Shown here in pieces: positions 1 to 8,834 of a stretch of DNA of 64,000 nt. Origin of the DNA: Paracoccaceae bacterium (GTDB taxonomy: Bacteria; Pseudomonadota; Alphaproteobacteria; Rhodobacterales; Rhodobacteraceae); NCBI GenBank assembly GCA_002708925.1, contig PAPN01000059.1:52783-116782 (forward strand), written 5' to 3'. Positions within the stretch are counted from its first letter, which is position 1, and each line of letters opens with the position of its first letter. Under the pieces are notes generated by a model that was given only the letters and a program-made list of their open reading frames with translations, searched no databases and was not told the origin of the DNA. Made by a program: the position numbers and the translations under genes.

Positions 1-1
1 C

Positions 2-1420
2 GGCGAAGGCCCCGCCGTGCAGCGCACCTGTGCCGCCGCCGACCGGACCGGCCACGCGATCCTGCACACGCTCTATGGTCAGTCGGTCAAGAACAACGCG
101 GAATTCTTTGTCGAATATTTCGCGATTGATCTGATCATGTCCGATGACGGTGAATGCCAGGGTGTTGTCTGCTGGAAGCTGGACGACGGCACCATGCACG
201 TCTTCAACGCCAAGATGGTGGTGCTGGCCACGGGCGGCTATGGCCGTGCCTATTTCTCGGCCACTTCGGCGCATACCTGCACCGGCGACGGTGGCGGTAT
301 GGTCGCGCGCGCCGGTCTGGCGCTGCAAGACATGGAATTCGTGCAGTTCCACCCCACCGGCATCTACGGCTCGGGCTGTCTGATCACCGAAGGGGCGCGC
401 GGCGAGGGCGGTTACCTGACCAACTCGGAAGGCGAGCGTTTCATGGAGCGCTACGCGCCCCAGTACAAAGATCTGGCCCCGCGTGACTATGTGTCCCGTT
501 CGATGACCATGGAGATCCGCGAAGGCCGCGGTGTGGGCGAACATGGTGACCACATCCACCTGAACCTGAACCCCCTGCCCGCCGAAGCGCTGGCCGAACG
601 CCTGCCCGGCATCTCGGAAAGCGCCAAAATTTTCGCCGGTGTGGACGTGACCAAGGAACCGATCCCGGTTCTGCCGACCGTGCACTACAACATGGGCGGT
701 ATCCCCACCAACTATTGGGGCGAAGTGCTGAACCCGACCGCTGAAGACCCGACCGCCGTTGTGCCGGGCCTGATGGCCGTGGGCGAGGCCGGCTGTGCCT
801 CGGTGCACGGTGCGAACCGTCTGGGCTCGAACTCGCTGATCGACCTGGTGGTCTTTGGCCGCGCCGCCGCCATCCGCGCCGGCAAGGTCGTGGACGCGGA
901 CGCTGCCAACCCGGTGCTGAACCAGGCGTCGGTGGATAAGGCGTTCGATCGTTTCGACGGTCTGCGCTACGCTCAGGGTGGCATCCCGACCGCAGAACTG
1001 CGCCTGGAAATGCAGCGTACCATGCAGGCGGATGCGGCCGTGTTCCGGACCTCGAAAACCATGGCCGAAGGCGTCGAGAAAATGACCGCCATCGCCGCCA
1101 AGCTGGACGATCTGCATGTCACCGACACCTCTTTGGTGTGGAACAGTGACCTGATGGAGACGCTGGAGCTGACCAACCTGATGCCGAACGCGCTGGCCAC
1201 GATCGTTGGCGCCGAGGCGCGCAAGGAATCCCGCGGTGCCCACGCGCACGAGGATTTCACCGCGCGTGACGACGAAAACTGGCGGGTGCACACCGTCAGC
1301 CGCGTCGACGGCAACAAGGTGGATCTGAGCTATCGCCCGGTCATCAAAGACCCGCTGAGCACCGAAGAAGAAGGCGGTATCAGCCTAAAGAAAATCGCGC
1401 CCAAAGCGCGGACGTTCTAA
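2..1420 (+). CDS. sdhA: Succinate dehydrogenase flavoprotein subunit, 5' end cut off by window edge
   Basis: This is the FAD-bearing catalytic subunit of complex II, which oxidises succinate to fumarate at the inner membrane. The reading frame is open from base 2, so the N-terminal part, including the FAD-binding start and the flavin-linking histidine, lies outside the window. Visible family signatures are [20 protein letters not shown] (substrate-side region), [13 protein letters not shown], and [19 protein letters not shown] (FAD/capping region). The C-terminal tail ends in KIAPKARTF, typical of alphaproteobacterial SdhA. A GC-rich hairpin follows the stop. sdhB lies 1.9 kb downstream rather than directly adjacent. 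The identification is secure; only the start is missing. Confidence 0.96.
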   Translation, partial: GEGPAVQRTCAAADRTGHAILHTLYGQSVKNNAEFFVEYFAIDLIMSDDGECQGVVCWKLDDGTMHVFNAKMVVLATGGYGRAYFSATSAHTCTGDGGGMVARAGLALQDMEFVQFHPTGIYGSGCLITEGARGEGGYLTNSEGERFMERYAPQYKDLAPRDYVSRSMTMEIREGRGVGEHGDHIHLNLNPLPAEALAERLPGISESAKIFAGVDVTKEPIPVLPTVHYNMGGIPTNYWGEVLNPTAEDPTAVVPGLMAVGEAGCASVHGANRLGSNSLIDLVVFGRAAAIRAGKVVDADAANPVLNQASVDKAFDRFDGLRYAQGGIPTAELRLEMQRTMQADAAVFRTSKTMAEGVEKMTAIAAKLDDLHVTDTSLVWNSDLMETLELTNLMPNALATIVGAEARKESRGAHAHEDFTARDDENWRVHTVSRVDGNKVDLSYRPVIKDPLSTEEEGGISLKKIAPKARTF

Positions 1421-1427
1421 ACCAATC

Positions 1428-1468
1428 GGGATGGCCCCTGCGGGGGCTGTCCCTGTCGTTTTCACCCA
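1428..1468 (+). terminator. Hairpin after sdhA, possible terminator or attenuator
   Basis: GGGATGGCCCC-TGC-GGGGGCTGTCCC forms a stable stem and is followed by a short T-rich stretch (TCGTTTTC). It sits 8 bases after the sdhA stop and just before the sulfotransferase start, so it could limit read-through into the downstream genes. Confidence 0.5.
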
Positions 1469-1481
1469 GGGTATCCAAGGC

Positions 1482-2303
1482 ATGACTCCGATTGCGCAGA
1501 CACAGGACCAGGCAGGGCAGGGGATCGTTCCCGTGGCTCCGCGTATCCTGTGCGTCGGGACGCATCACAAAACGGGGACCATCTGGATGCAGCAGGTGTT
1601 CAAGGCGCTGGCCGCAGCGCTGGACCTGCCGAAGTTTTCCATGTGGAAACGGGCGCTGAAACGCATCCCGGATCAGGGCTTTGTGCTGGGCACGAATTGG
1701 GATTCGGCCTTTCCGGCCGATCTGATGGCCCGCGATGACGTTCTGTTCCTGCACATCATCCGTGATCCGCGCGATGTGCTGCTGTCCGGCGCGCGCTATC
1801 ACGAAACGGCCCCCGCCACAAAAGAGGACTGGCTGCACGAGCCGCGCGCCGATTTTGACGGGCTGACCTATCAGCAAAAACTGCTGAGCATTGCCGACCC
1901 CGAAGAGCGTATCCTCTTTGAGATGGAGCACAAACACGCCGAAACTCTGCAACAGATGCTGGACTGGGATTATGCGAATCCCAACAGTATCGAATGGCGC
2001 TATGAGGATCTGATCGCAGATACGGACTGTGCCCTGTTCCGCGCGGCGCTGACCCGTCTGGGTCTTTCGCCCGATCAGGTTGAAACCGGCGTGCGTGCCT
2101 TCTGGGATAACAGCCTGTTCGGCGGCATGGCCGACCCTGCACAGCGCAAAGCGGTGGTGGCGGGGCATGTCAGCTCGGGCGCGGCGCGGCAATGGCCGGA
2201 TCGCATGTCCCGGCGTGTGGCGCAGGCCTATGCCGAACGCTTTGGCGCGGATCTGATCACGCTGGGCTACGAAAAAGACACCAAATGGCTGGAGGCTCTC
2301 TGA
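1482..2303 (+). CDS. Sulfotransferase family protein
   Basis: This 273-residue protein belongs to the PAPS-dependent sulfotransferase superfamily, which moves sulfuryl groups to an acceptor; the acceptor cannot be told here. The 5'-phosphosulfate loop is visible as GTHHKTGTIWMQQVF near residues 25-39. The 3'-phosphate motif is visible as RDPRDVLLSGARYH. The ATG at 1482 is preferred over the in-frame ATG at 1431 because the latter lies inside the hairpin following sdhA, while CAAGG precedes 1482. The stop overlaps the start of the next gene (TGATG), so the two are translationally coupled. Its position inside the sdh cluster is odd, since sulfotransferases have no known role in complex II. Confidence 0.8.
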   Translation: MTPIAQTQDQAGQGIVPVAPRILCVGTHHKTGTIWMQQVFKALAAALDLPKFSMWKRALKRIPDQGFVLGTNWDSAFPADLMARDDVLFLHIIRDPRDVLLSGARYHETAPATKEDWLHEPRADFDGLTYQQKLLSIADPEERILFEMEHKHAETLQQMLDWDYANPNSIEWRYEDLIADTDCALFRAALTRLGLSPDQVETGVRAFWDNSLFGGMADPAQRKAVVAGHVSSGAARQWPDRMSRRVAQAYAERFGADLITLGYEKDTKWLEAL

Positions 2304-3184
2304 TGCTGGCCAGCCCCGCATATAACGCGCAGGTGCCCGAATGGCAGCGGCTGGGCTTCGTGCCTGGCCTGACGCTGCGCGCGTTCGGAATGCGCCGTTC
2401 GGGCAATCACGCGATCATCGGCTGGCTGCAACGGAACGCCCCCCAGGGCCGCGCGCTGTTCTTGAACGATTGCCGCCGCCGCCAGCACCCGATGGAGGCT
2501 TTTGCCTCGGTTCAGGCAAACGGTCAGAAGGTTTCGCGCCGCCGGGCGCGGGGAAACCTGCCCAAAATCGGACGCGAGCTGGGGGACGGCGCGCTGCTGC
2601 TGATCTCTTATGAAGATGTCTCGCCGCTGCATAATCTGCCCGGCAAACCGATTTCCGGAGATTTCAACCAATCTCTGATTTCGCGTAATATCTTGATTTA
2701 CCGTAGCTTTCTGAATTGGGCGGCTTCGATGACAAAGAAGCTGGAGACGAATAAAACCTTCAGCATCGTGCGCCGGATGTCGGTGCTGCTGCGTAGTGTC
2801 GATCTATACGGAGACCTGCTGTCTTGTGTACGCAAGGATCAGGATACGCAGCCGATTTGCTATGACGATTGGGCCGCCAACCCCGATTACCGCGCCGATA
2901 CCCTGCAAAAACTGGGGCTCGAACAACGCGACAACAGCCTGGGGGATATTCCCAGCTTTGGGGGGGGCTCTTCGTTTCAGAAGGACACGGATGACAGCGC
3001 CCAGCTGACCACCGATCAGCGCTGGCGGCAGATGCTGGGCGATCCTCTGTATCAGCATATCCTGCAAATCTCTGCCCGTGACCCCAAACTGCTGGCGCGG
3101 ATCGAATCGCTGTTCCCCGAGGACGCGGCGATTTTGCAGAAAATCGCGGGTGGCAGCCCGATGACCCCCGAGGCCCTGCAATGA
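2303..3184 (+). CDS. Sulfotransferase-like P-loop protein
   Basis: This 293-residue protein starts at the ATG that overlaps the previous stop. Near its N-terminus it carries GMRRSGNHAIIGWL, a variant phosphate-binding loop found in uncharacterised proteins related to sulfotransferases. A central RNILIYRSFLNWAASM resembles the second PAPS-contact region (R..Y/D..S). It is divergent in sequence from the upstream gene despite the shared fold type. GC content and codon use look slightly less biased than in the flanking sdh genes. It probably acts with its partner on a surface or secreted substrate, which is inference. A stretch of about 120 bases with a strong ribosome site leads into sdhB. Confidence 0.65.
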   Translation: MLASPAYNAQVPEWQRLGFVPGLTLRAFGMRRSGNHAIIGWLQRNAPQGRALFLNDCRRRQHPMEAFASVQANGQKVSRRRARGNLPKIGRELGDGALLLISYEDVSPLHNLPGKPISGDFNQSLISRNILIYRSFLNWAASMTKKLETNKTFSIVRRMSVLLRSVDLYGDLLSCVRKDQDTQPICYDDWAANPDYRADTLQKLGLEQRDNSLGDIPSFGGGSSFQKDTDDSAQLTTDQRWRQMLGDPLYQHILQISARDPKLLARIESLFPEDAAILQKIAGGSPMTPEALQ

Positions 3185-3304
3185 TGGCCGCAATGAACAC
3201 CGCGCAATATGCGCCCCGCAACAATCGGTCCCTGCCTCAAGGGCCAGCACAAAAGACCCGCACAGCGCCTCTGGCCGCGGGCCGCGAATAAAGGAGACAG
3301 GACA

Positions 3305-4084
3305 ATGGCTCAATTCACGCTTCCTAAGAACTCGAAGATCAAAACCGGCAAGACCTGGCCAAAGCCCGAGGGCGCGACCAACCTGCGCAAGTTCCAGATC
3401 TATCGCTGGAGCCCGGACGAAAACGAAAACCCTCGTGTAGATACCTATTTCGTAGACATGGACAAATGCGGCCCGATGGTTCTGGACGCGCTGATCAAGA
3501 TCAAGAACGAGATCGACCCCACCCTGACTTTCCGCCGGTCCTGCCGCGAAGGCATCTGCGGATCCTGCGCGATGAACATCGACGGGATCAACACCCTGGC
3601 CTGTATTTACGGCATGGATGAAATCAAGGGCGACGTGAAAATCTACCCGCTGCCCCACATGCCGGTGGTCAAGGATCTGATCCCGGATCTGACCCATTTC
3701 TACGCCCAGCACGCCAGCATCATGCCCTGGCTGGAAACCAAGACGAACCGCCCCGCGAAAGAGTGGAAACAGTCGATTGAGGATCGCAAGAAACTGGACG
3801 GTCTGTATGAATGTGTGATGTGCGCCTCGTGCTCGACCTCGTGCCCCAGCTACTGGTGGAATGGTGATCGGTATCTGGGCCCAGCCGCGCTGCTGCACGC
3901 CTACCGCTGGATCATCGACAGCCGCGATGAAGCCACGGGTGAGCGTCTGAACAACCTTGAGGATCCGTTCAAACTGTATCGGTGCCACACCATCATGAAC
4001 TGCGCCAAGACCTGCCCCAAAGGCCTGAACCCGGCCAAGGCAATCGCGGAAATCAAGCGCATGATGATCAACCGCACCGTTTGA
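3305..4084 (+). CDS. sdhB: Succinate dehydrogenase iron-sulfur subunit
   Basis: This 259-residue subunit carries electrons from FAD to ubiquinone through three Fe-S centres. The 2Fe-2S ligands are seen in [14 protein letters not shown] followed by LAC. The 4Fe-4S and 3Fe-4S ligands are seen in [16 protein letters not shown] and the later [17 protein letters not shown]. The length matches the family. The start at [10 protein letters not shown] is supported by AAAGGAGACAG immediately upstream. The longer open frame upstream lacks any family similarity. A terminator follows. It completes complex II together with the partial flavoprotein at the left edge; two sulfotransferase-like genes separate them. 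Confidence 0.97.
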   Translation: MAQFTLPKNSKIKTGKTWPKPEGATNLRKFQIYRWSPDENENPRVDTYFVDMDKCGPMVLDALIKIKNEIDPTLTFRRSCREGICGSCAMNIDGINTLACIYGMDEIKGDVKIYPLPHMPVVKDLIPDLTHFYAQHASIMPWLETKTNRPAKEWKQSIEDRKKLDGLYECVMCASCSTSCPSYWWNGDRYLGPAALLHAYRWIIDSRDEATGERLNNLEDPFKLYRCHTIMNCAKTCPKGLNPAKAIAEIKRMMINRTV

Positions 4085-4102
4085 TCTGAGGTGGAAATCA
4101 TC

Positions 4103-4136
4103 AAAGGGGCTCGCCTGTGGCGGGCCCTTTTTGCTG
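4103..4136 (+). terminator. Rho-independent terminator after sdhB
   Basis: GGGGCTCGCC-TGT-GGCGGGCCC forms a strong stem and is followed by TTTTT, 20 bases after the sdhB stop. Confidence 0.8.
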
Positions 4137-4156
4137 TTTACGTTGCGAAAACCTGC

Positions 4157-4177
4157 AAATGCTGCATAGCAGCATTT
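4157..4177. promoter_or_regulatory. Perfect palindrome with CTGC-N3-GCAG core, PhaR-type operator candidate
   Basis: AAATGCTGC-ATA-GCAGCATTT has 9-base perfect arms. The core CTGC-N3-GCAG matches the TGC-rich target described for the polyhydroxyalkanoate repressor PhaR in Paracoccus. It lies 81 bases before the start of the 54-residue ORF at 4259. Whether PhaR binds here is inference. Confidence 0.5.
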
Positions 4178-4258
4178 CTGCATTGGGGGATGTCAGCGCC
4201 GAAATTTTGCATAGATTGACGAGCACGGGAGGACGTTACACAGCTGAAAGGCACTCTG

Positions 4259-4423
4259 ATGTCCCAGAACCAAACCGCATCCGCTCAGGCCGGACAAATC
4301 GCATCCGCTCAGGCCGCATTGGACGCCCTGAATCAGGCTTATGCCTATTATACCCCCGCCCCCTATGTCGCCGCTCAGAAATCCGAGCCGGTCGAGTATT
4401 ACGAATACGCCGCCGCGGCCTGA
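4259..4423 (+). CDS. Small Ala/Gln/Tyr-rich protein, 54 residues
   Basis: A short ORF runs from ATG at 4259 to TGA at 4421-4423. It is preceded by GAAAGG at ribosome-binding distance and followed by its own terminator, so it looks like an independent short gene. The N-terminal half contains the duplicated segment ASAQA, encoded by a 16-base direct repeat spaced by 24 bases. The C-terminus is acidic and tyrosine-rich (EPVEYYEYAAAA). No signal peptide or membrane segment is seen. I do not recognise a family. The upstream PhaR-like palindrome suggests a link to PHA granules, for example a minimal phasin-like peptide, but the sequence itself does not prove that. Confidence 0.55.
   Translation: MSQNQTASAQAGQIASAQAALDALNQAYAYYTPAPYVAAQKSEPVEYYEYAAAA
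4277..4316 (+). repeat. 16-base direct repeat inside the small ORF, 24-base period
   Basis: GCATCCGCTCAGGCCG occurs at 4277-4292 and again at 4301-4316. The period of eight codons keeps frame and duplicates the peptide ASAQA, pointing to a recent in-frame duplication. Confidence 0.8.
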
Positions 4424-4445
4424 TCTCGCGCTGGCCGGTGTAGAA

Positions 4446-4474
4446 TAGCCGCTCTTGGGGCGGCTTTTCTTTTG
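4446..4474 (+). terminator. Terminator after the small ORF
   Basis: AGCCGC-TCTTGG-GGCGGCT followed by TTTCTTTT makes a typical rho-independent hairpin, 24 bases after the small ORF stop. Confidence 0.7.
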
Positions 4475-4523
4475 CGCAGGGCGGCCATTTGACAAGCCTG
4501 CGCATTCTCATCACAACTTGCAC

Positions 4524-4736
4524 ATGCCGTTTCTGCTGGGCCTGATTATCGTCTTTATTCTGGTGATGGTGTTTTCCAACCGGGCCACCCGGCATTGCCG
4601 ATGGCGGGCCAACCGGCGCGCGGATCAGCCGGGGCAGGCTGCTTATACCTGTGTCACCTGCGGCGCCCACGCTTTTACCGCCGATGGGCATCCGCCGCGT
4701 CAATGCCACGCGGAGACGCCTCCGCCATCGCTCTGA
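4524..4736 (+). CDS. Small membrane protein with zinc-ribbon-like cysteines
   Basis: This 70-residue protein begins MPFLLGLIIVFILVMVFSN, a single hydrophobic span. A basic stretch and a CVTCGAHAF...C cysteine set follow, resembling half of a zinc ribbon on the cytoplasmic side. The ATG at 4524 is chosen because it opens directly into the membrane segment; the upstream in-frame ATG overlaps the terminator. No strong ribosome site is seen. The stop lies 7 bases before the next gene, so they may be co-transcribed. Similar small proteins occur in Rhodobacteraceae, but their function is unknown to me. Confidence 0.55.
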   Translation: MPFLLGLIIVFILVMVFSNRATRHCRWRANRRADQPGQAAYTCVTCGAHAFTADGHPPRQCHAETPPPSL

Positions 4737-4743
4737 GGTTTTT

Positions 4744-5586
4744 ATGACGACGCCCCCTGATGCTGCCGCCCGCCGGGCCGTGCCCCCGGTTATCTGCTAC
4801 CCGAACGAGACCCTGCCCAAGCCGCCGCTGGATCTGTACCGCGCGGCGCGGGCCGGGGCGCAGAAAGTGGACGAAGTGATCGCGCCCCCGCGTGATGCAG
4901 CCCATTTCCGTGTTCCGGCGGGGCATTTTTTCCGGATTTCCAGCATCGAAGGCCCGCAGGTGGGCGATCTGAACCTATGGAATGCCGATGACCTGTCCGA
5001 GCGTTTCTACTCAGGCAAAAGCCGCGCGCTGCATGGCACGCATCTGACCACGGGGATGCGGATGTGGTCCAGCTTTCCCAGCTTGCGCCCGATGGCAACG
5101 ATCACCGAGGACACGCTGGGCTGGTACGGGATCGACGCATTCGGAGGCTCGGTCCATGATGTGATCGGGACGCGCTGCGATCCGTACACGCATAATCTGC
5201 TGGCGGGGGGGCAGTATCACCATTGCTGCCATTCGAATTTGACGCGCGCCTTGGCCGATGCCACGGGGATGACGCTGGCACAGGCCGAGCCCCATGTGCA
5301 TGATGTGCTGAACGTGTTCATGTGCACGGGTTTCACCCGCGACAGCGGCCAGTATTTCATGAAAGCCAGCCCCGTACGCCCCGGTGATTATCTGGAATTC
5401 TTCTCTGAAATCAATCTTCTGGGGGCTTTGTCGGCCTGTCCGGGGGGGGATTGCGCGTCCCAGCACAGCTCGGATCTTGCCGCCTGCCATCCGCTGCTGA
5501 TCGAGGTGTTCGCCCCCGCAGAGGGGGCTCTGGACGGCTGGCAAAGCCCCCCGCCCAATGGCTATGACCGTCGGCACGGGGGCTAG
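4744..5586 (+). CDS. DUF1989 (urea carboxylase-associated family) protein
   Basis: This 280-residue protein matches the DUF1989 family, members of which accompany urea carboxylase and related amide degradation genes. Typical features are the central [21 protein letters not shown], then [26 protein letters not shown] and CCHSNL. A late [12 protein letters not shown] precedes the conserved [15 protein letters not shown]. The cysteines and histidines in the middle could bind metal. No urea carboxylase gene is nearby, so this is an orphan member. The start at MTTPPDA is chosen because TGAGG precedes it and upstream frame sequence overlaps the previous gene. It is convergent with deoD and shares the stop sequence CTAG with it. 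Confidence 0.75.
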   Translation: MTTPPDAAARRAVPPVICYPNETLPKPPLDLYRAARAGAQKVDEVIAPPRDAAHFRVPAGHFFRISSIEGPQVGDLNLWNADDLSERFYSGKSRALHGTHLTTGMRMWSSFPSLRPMATITEDTLGWYGIDAFGGSVHDVIGTRCDPYTHNLLAGGQYHHCCHSNLTRALADATGMTLAQAEPHVHDVLNVFMCTGFTRDSGQYFMKASPVRPGDYLEFFSEINLLGALSACPGGDCASQHSSDLAACHPLLIEVFAPAEGALDGWQSPPPNGYDRRHGG

Positions 5587-6287
5587 GCGAAGGCGGCCTC
5601 CAGCGCGATTTCCACCATATCGCCGAACGAGCTTTCGCGGTCCTCGCTGGGCAGGGCCGCGCCCGTCAGCAGATGATCCGAGACCGTCAGAACAGCCAGC
5701 GCCCGCACCCCGTAGCGGGCAGCCAGATTGTACAGTTCGGCAGCTTCCATTTCGACGCCCAGAATGCCGTGGCGCGTCATCTGTTCGTTCAGATCGGGGC
5801 GTTCGTCATAGAACACGTCCGCCGAATAGATCCCGCCCACATGTGTCGGCGTGCCCTTCGCAGCCGCCGCATCCGCCGCGGCGCGCAACAGGCCGTAATC
5901 GGCACAGGGGGCAAAATTCAGCTCTTTGAAGATCCCGATGGACGGGGTTGAGACCGACGAGGCCGTCATCGCCAGGATCACATCGCGCAGGTCCACCGAT
6001 TTCTGCATTCCGCCGCACGAACCGATACGGATCAGCGTCTTGGCACCATAATCGCGGATCAGCTCGTTCGCGTAGATCGACAGGGACGGCATCCCCATTC
6101 CGGATCCGTGGATGGTAACCCTGTTGCCGCGCCAGGTGCCGGTGTATCCCAGCATCCCCCTGACTTCATTGACTAATTTTGGATCGTCCAGAAAGGTCAT
6201 CGCCGCCCATTTCGCACGATACGGATCGCCCGGCAGCAAGACGGTTTCGGCAATTTCTCTGGGGGTGGCACCAATGTGAATCGTCAT
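5583..6287 (-). CDS. deoD: Purine nucleoside phosphorylase, DeoD type
   Basis: This 234-residue enzyme cleaves purine (deoxy)nucleosides with phosphate to give free base and (deoxy)ribose-1-phosphate. Family hallmarks are [11 protein letters not shown] near residues 18-28, [12 protein letters not shown] (phosphate and sugar contacts), GSCGGMQ, and the sugar-binding [10 protein letters not shown] late SDHLLTG contains the catalytic aspartate region of hexameric PNPs. Length and start are standard. The gene is convergent with the DUF1989 gene and their stop codons overlap. A BMP-type ABC importer of the kind used for nucleosides is encoded about 9 kb away on the same strand, consistent with purine salvage. 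Confidence 0.93.
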   Translation of the reverse strand: MTIHIGATPREIAETVLLPGDPYRAKWAAMTFLDDPKLVNEVRGMLGYTGTWRGNRVTIHGSGMGMPSLSIYANELIRDYGAKTLIRIGSCGGMQKSVDLRDVILAMTASSVSTPSIGIFKELNFAPCADYGLLRAAADAAAAKGTPTHVGGIYSADVFYDERPDLNEQMTRHGILGVEMEAAELYNLAARYGVRALAVLTVSDHLLTGAALPSEDRESSFGDMVEIALEAAFA

Positions 6288-6336
6288 TTCAGGGACTTTC
6301 TTAACCGTTCTTCAATCACGCAGGGCGTAGCCTGCA

Positions 6337-6777
6337 TCAACGCTGATATTTGATGAAAGGGGTGACATGGGCAATGCGATCATACAGCTGGCGCGCAGTT
6401 GTGTTGAATTCCTGGGTCATCCAGTACACGGATGGTGTGCCGTTTTTATCCGCAAAATCATAGACTTCCTGGATCAGAGCGCGCCCAATCCCCTGGCCTC
6501 GTACGTCTGGATCGGCATAAAGATCCTGCAAGTACACCACGTCTTCAATCCGCCAGTTATGGCGATGAAGAATGTAATGTACCAGGCCCACGGCCCGCCC
6601 ATCCAAAATAGCCAGAAAAGCCCCCTGATTGGGGTGCTCTGCTGAGATTTGACGCGCGAAGGTGGCCTCGTACACGTCTTCGCTGACCGAGCTTTCGTAG
6701 AATTCCAGATACGCAGTCCACAGGCGGCGCCATTCGGCACGGTCAGAGGCTTGTAAAGGGCGAATTCCAAGGGCCAT
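6337..6777 (-). CDS. GNAT family N-acetyltransferase
   Basis: This 146-residue protein has the acetyl-CoA binding signature DLYADPDVRGQGIGRALIQEV (R/Q-x-x-G-x-G/A), preceded by a beta-strand segment VYLQDLY. It ends with the typical YWMTQEFNTTARQLYDR helix and strand. The start at MALGIRPLQ is preferred because the GNAT beta-1 strand begins there and AGGA lies upstream. The 15 extra codons upstream overlap the terminator region of the next gene. The acetyl acceptor is unknown. It sits 49 bases from deoD, but the products have no obvious link. Confidence 0.8.
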   Translation of the reverse strand: MALGIRPLQASDRAEWRRLWTAYLEFYESSVSEDVYEATFARQISAEHPNQGAFLAILDGRAVGLVHYILHRHNWRIEDVVYLQDLYADPDVRGQGIGRALIQEVYDFADKNGTPSVYWMTQEFNTTARQLYDRIAHVTPFIKYQR

Positions 6778-6810
6778 GTCATCAATCCTGTGTTGTTGCG
6801 TGCAGAATGC

Positions 6811-6843
6811 AAAACCGCCCAAGGCATGGCAACCTCGGGCGGC
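6811..6843 (-). terminator. Terminator after ethylmalonyl-CoA mutase
   Basis: Read on the minus strand, CCGCCCGAGG and CCTTGGGCGG form a stem around an 8-base loop, followed by TTTTG. It lies just downstream of the mutase stop. Confidence 0.7.
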
Positions 6844-6866
6844 ATTGAAACAGGATAATTTCGGGA

Positions 6867-8834
6867 TTACTCGGCGGCAGCTTTCTGTGGGTCCACCAAG
6901 GTCACAATGTCCATCATGATCGTGTTCAGCTCGAAATCCTTGGGGGTATAGACCTTTGCCACCCCCATGCCCAGCAGGCGCTGCGCATCATCGTCGGGGA
7001 TAATGCCGCCCACAATCACGGGGATGTGGCCCAGCCCGGCCTCGCGCATTTGCACCATCATGTCTTCGACCAGCGGGATGTGGCTGCCGGAAAGAATCGA
7101 CAAGCCGACGACATGCGCGTCCTGTTCGCGGGCGGTTTTCACCAACTCCTCGGGGGTCAGGCGGATACCGTCATAGGTGATGTCCATACCGCAATCGCGG
7201 GCGCGGAAGGCGATCTGCTCGGCCCCGTTCGAGTGCCCGTCCAGACCCGGTTTGCCCACCAGGAACTTCATGCGGCGGCCCAGACGATCGGAAACCGCGT
7301 CAACGGCGTTGCGGATGTCATCCAGCCCTTCGGTCTTGTTGGACACGGATTTCGACACGCCGGTCGGGCCGCGATATTCCCCGTGGACAACGCGCATCTG
7401 TGCGGCCCATTCGCCCGTGGTGACCCCCGCCTTGGCGCAGGCGATCGAGGCAGGCATGACATTCTCACCGTTTTTCGAGGCTTCGCGCAGCGCAGCCAGC
7501 GCGGTGTCCACGGCGGCCTGATCCCGGCCCGCGCGCCATTCGTTCAGACGGTCAATCTGCTCGGCCTCGACCGCGGGATCGACGACCATGATGCCACCGT
7601 CCCCAGCGGTCAGCGGCGATGCCTCGGCTTCGGTCCATTTGTTGACGCCAACGACGATGGTCTCGTTCTTTTCGATGCGGTTCAGACGATCGGCGTTCGA
7701 TTCCACCAGGCGCGATTTCATATATTCGATCGAGGCAACAGCGCCGCCCATCGAATCCAGATTGGCCAGTTCGTGACGCGCGCCTTCCTTCAGCGCCTCG
7801 ACCTTGCGGTCCACGGCGGGGTTGCCGTCGAACAGGTCTTCGTATTCCAGCAGGTCGGTTTCATAGGCCATGATCTGCTGCATCCGCAGCGACCACTGCT
7901 GATCCCACGGGCGCGGCAGGCCCAGGGCCTCGTTCCAGGCGGGCAGCTGCACGGCGCGGGCACGGGCTTTTTTCGACAGGGTCACGGCCAGCATTTCAAT
8001 CAAAATCCGGTAGACGTTGTTTTCCGGCTGCTGCTCGGTCAGACCCAGCGAGTTCACCTGCACGCCGTAACGGAACCGGCGATATTTGGGGTTTTCCACA
8101 CCATAACGCGTCTCAAGGATTTCGTCCCACAGATCCACGAAGGCGCGCATTTTGCACATCTCGGTGACAAAGCGGATGCCCGCGTTCACAAAGAAGGAAA
8201 TCCGGCCGCACAGGGCGGGGAAGTCCTCGGCCGGAACGCGCGGTTTCAGAGCGTCCAGAACAGCGATGCCGGTGGCCAGGGCGAAGGCCAGTTCCTGCTC
8301 GGGCGTCGCGCCGGCCTCTTGCAGGTGATAGGAACACACGTTCATCGGGTTCCATTTGGGCACGTTTTCGTAGCAATACTCGGCCACGTCCGCGATCATC
8401 TTCAACGAGGGTTTGGGCGGGCAGATATAGGTGCCGCGCGACAGGTATTCCTTGATCAGGTCGTTCTGCACGGTGCCTTGCAGTTTGGAAACGTCGGCGC
8501 CCTGTTCCTCGGCCACGGCGATGTACAGCGACAGCAGCCAGGGCGCGGTCGCGTTGATCGTCATCGAGGTGTTCATCTGCTCCAGCGGGATCTGATCGAA
8601 CAGCGCGCGCATGTCGCCCAGGTGGCAGACGGGCACGCCCACTTTGCCGACCTCGCCGCGGGCCAGGACGTGATCGCTGTCATAGCCGGTTTGCGTGGGC
8701 AGATCGAAGGCGACGGACAGGCCGGTCTGCCCCTTGGACAGGTTGGTCCGGTACAGCGCGTTCGAGGCTTTGGCAGTCGAATGGCCCGCATAGGTGCGGA
8801 ACAGCCAGGGGCGGTCTTTCTGGATCTCGGTCAT
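6867..8834 (-). CDS. ecm: Ethylmalonyl-CoA mutase
   Basis: This 655-residue adenosylcobalamin enzyme converts (2R)-ethylmalonyl-CoA to methylsuccinyl-CoA in the ethylmalonyl-CoA pathway, used to assimilate acetyl-CoA without isocitrate lyase. The N-terminal barrel begins WLFRTYAGHSTA and contains GLSVAFDLPTQTGYDSDH. The C-terminal B12-binding domain has the base-off motif GLDGHSNG (D-x-H-x-x-G) near residue 530. Both the substrate and cobalamin domains are in one chain, as in Ecm/MeaA rather than the two-subunit methylmalonyl-CoA mutase. Start: MTEIQKDRPW matches the family. The partner gene ccr lies divergently upstream, which strongly supports ethylmalonyl rather than methylmalonyl specificity. 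Confidence 0.93.
   Translation of the reverse strand: MTEIQKDRPWLFRTYAGHSTAKASNALYRTNLSKGQTGLSVAFDLPTQTGYDSDHVLARGEVGKVGVPVCHLGDMRALFDQIPLEQMNTSMTINATAPWLLSLYIAVAEEQGADVSKLQGTVQNDLIKEYLSRGTYICPPKPSLKMIADVAEYCYENVPKWNPMNVCSYHLQEAGATPEQELAFALATGIAVLDALKPRVPAEDFPALCGRISFFVNAGIRFVTEMCKMRAFVDLWDEILETRYGVENPKYRRFRYGVQVNSLGLTEQQPENNVYRILIEMLAVTLSKKARARAVQLPAWNEALGLPRPWDQQWSLRMQQIMAYETDLLEYEDLFDGNPAVDRKVEALKEGARHELANLDSMGGAVASIEYMKSRLVESNADRLNRIEKNETIVVGVNKWTEAEASPLTAGDGGIMVVDPAVEAEQIDRLNEWRAGRDQAAVDTALAALREASKNGENVMPASIACAKAGVTTGEWAAQMRVVHGEYRGPTGVSKSVSNKTEGLDDIRNAVDAVSDRLGRRMKFLVGKPGLDGHSNGAEQIAFRARDCGMDITYDGIRLTPEELVKTAREQDAHVVGLSILSGSHIPLVEDMMVQMREAGLGHIPVIVGGIIPDDDAQRLLGMGVAKVYTPKDFELNTIMMDIVTLVDPQKAAAE

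Noticed and set aside
4117..4443. 108-codon plus-strand frame overlapping the 54-residue ORF
   Set aside because: It starts inside the sdhB terminator and gives an Arg/Gly-rich product; the other frame has the ribosome site and terminator.
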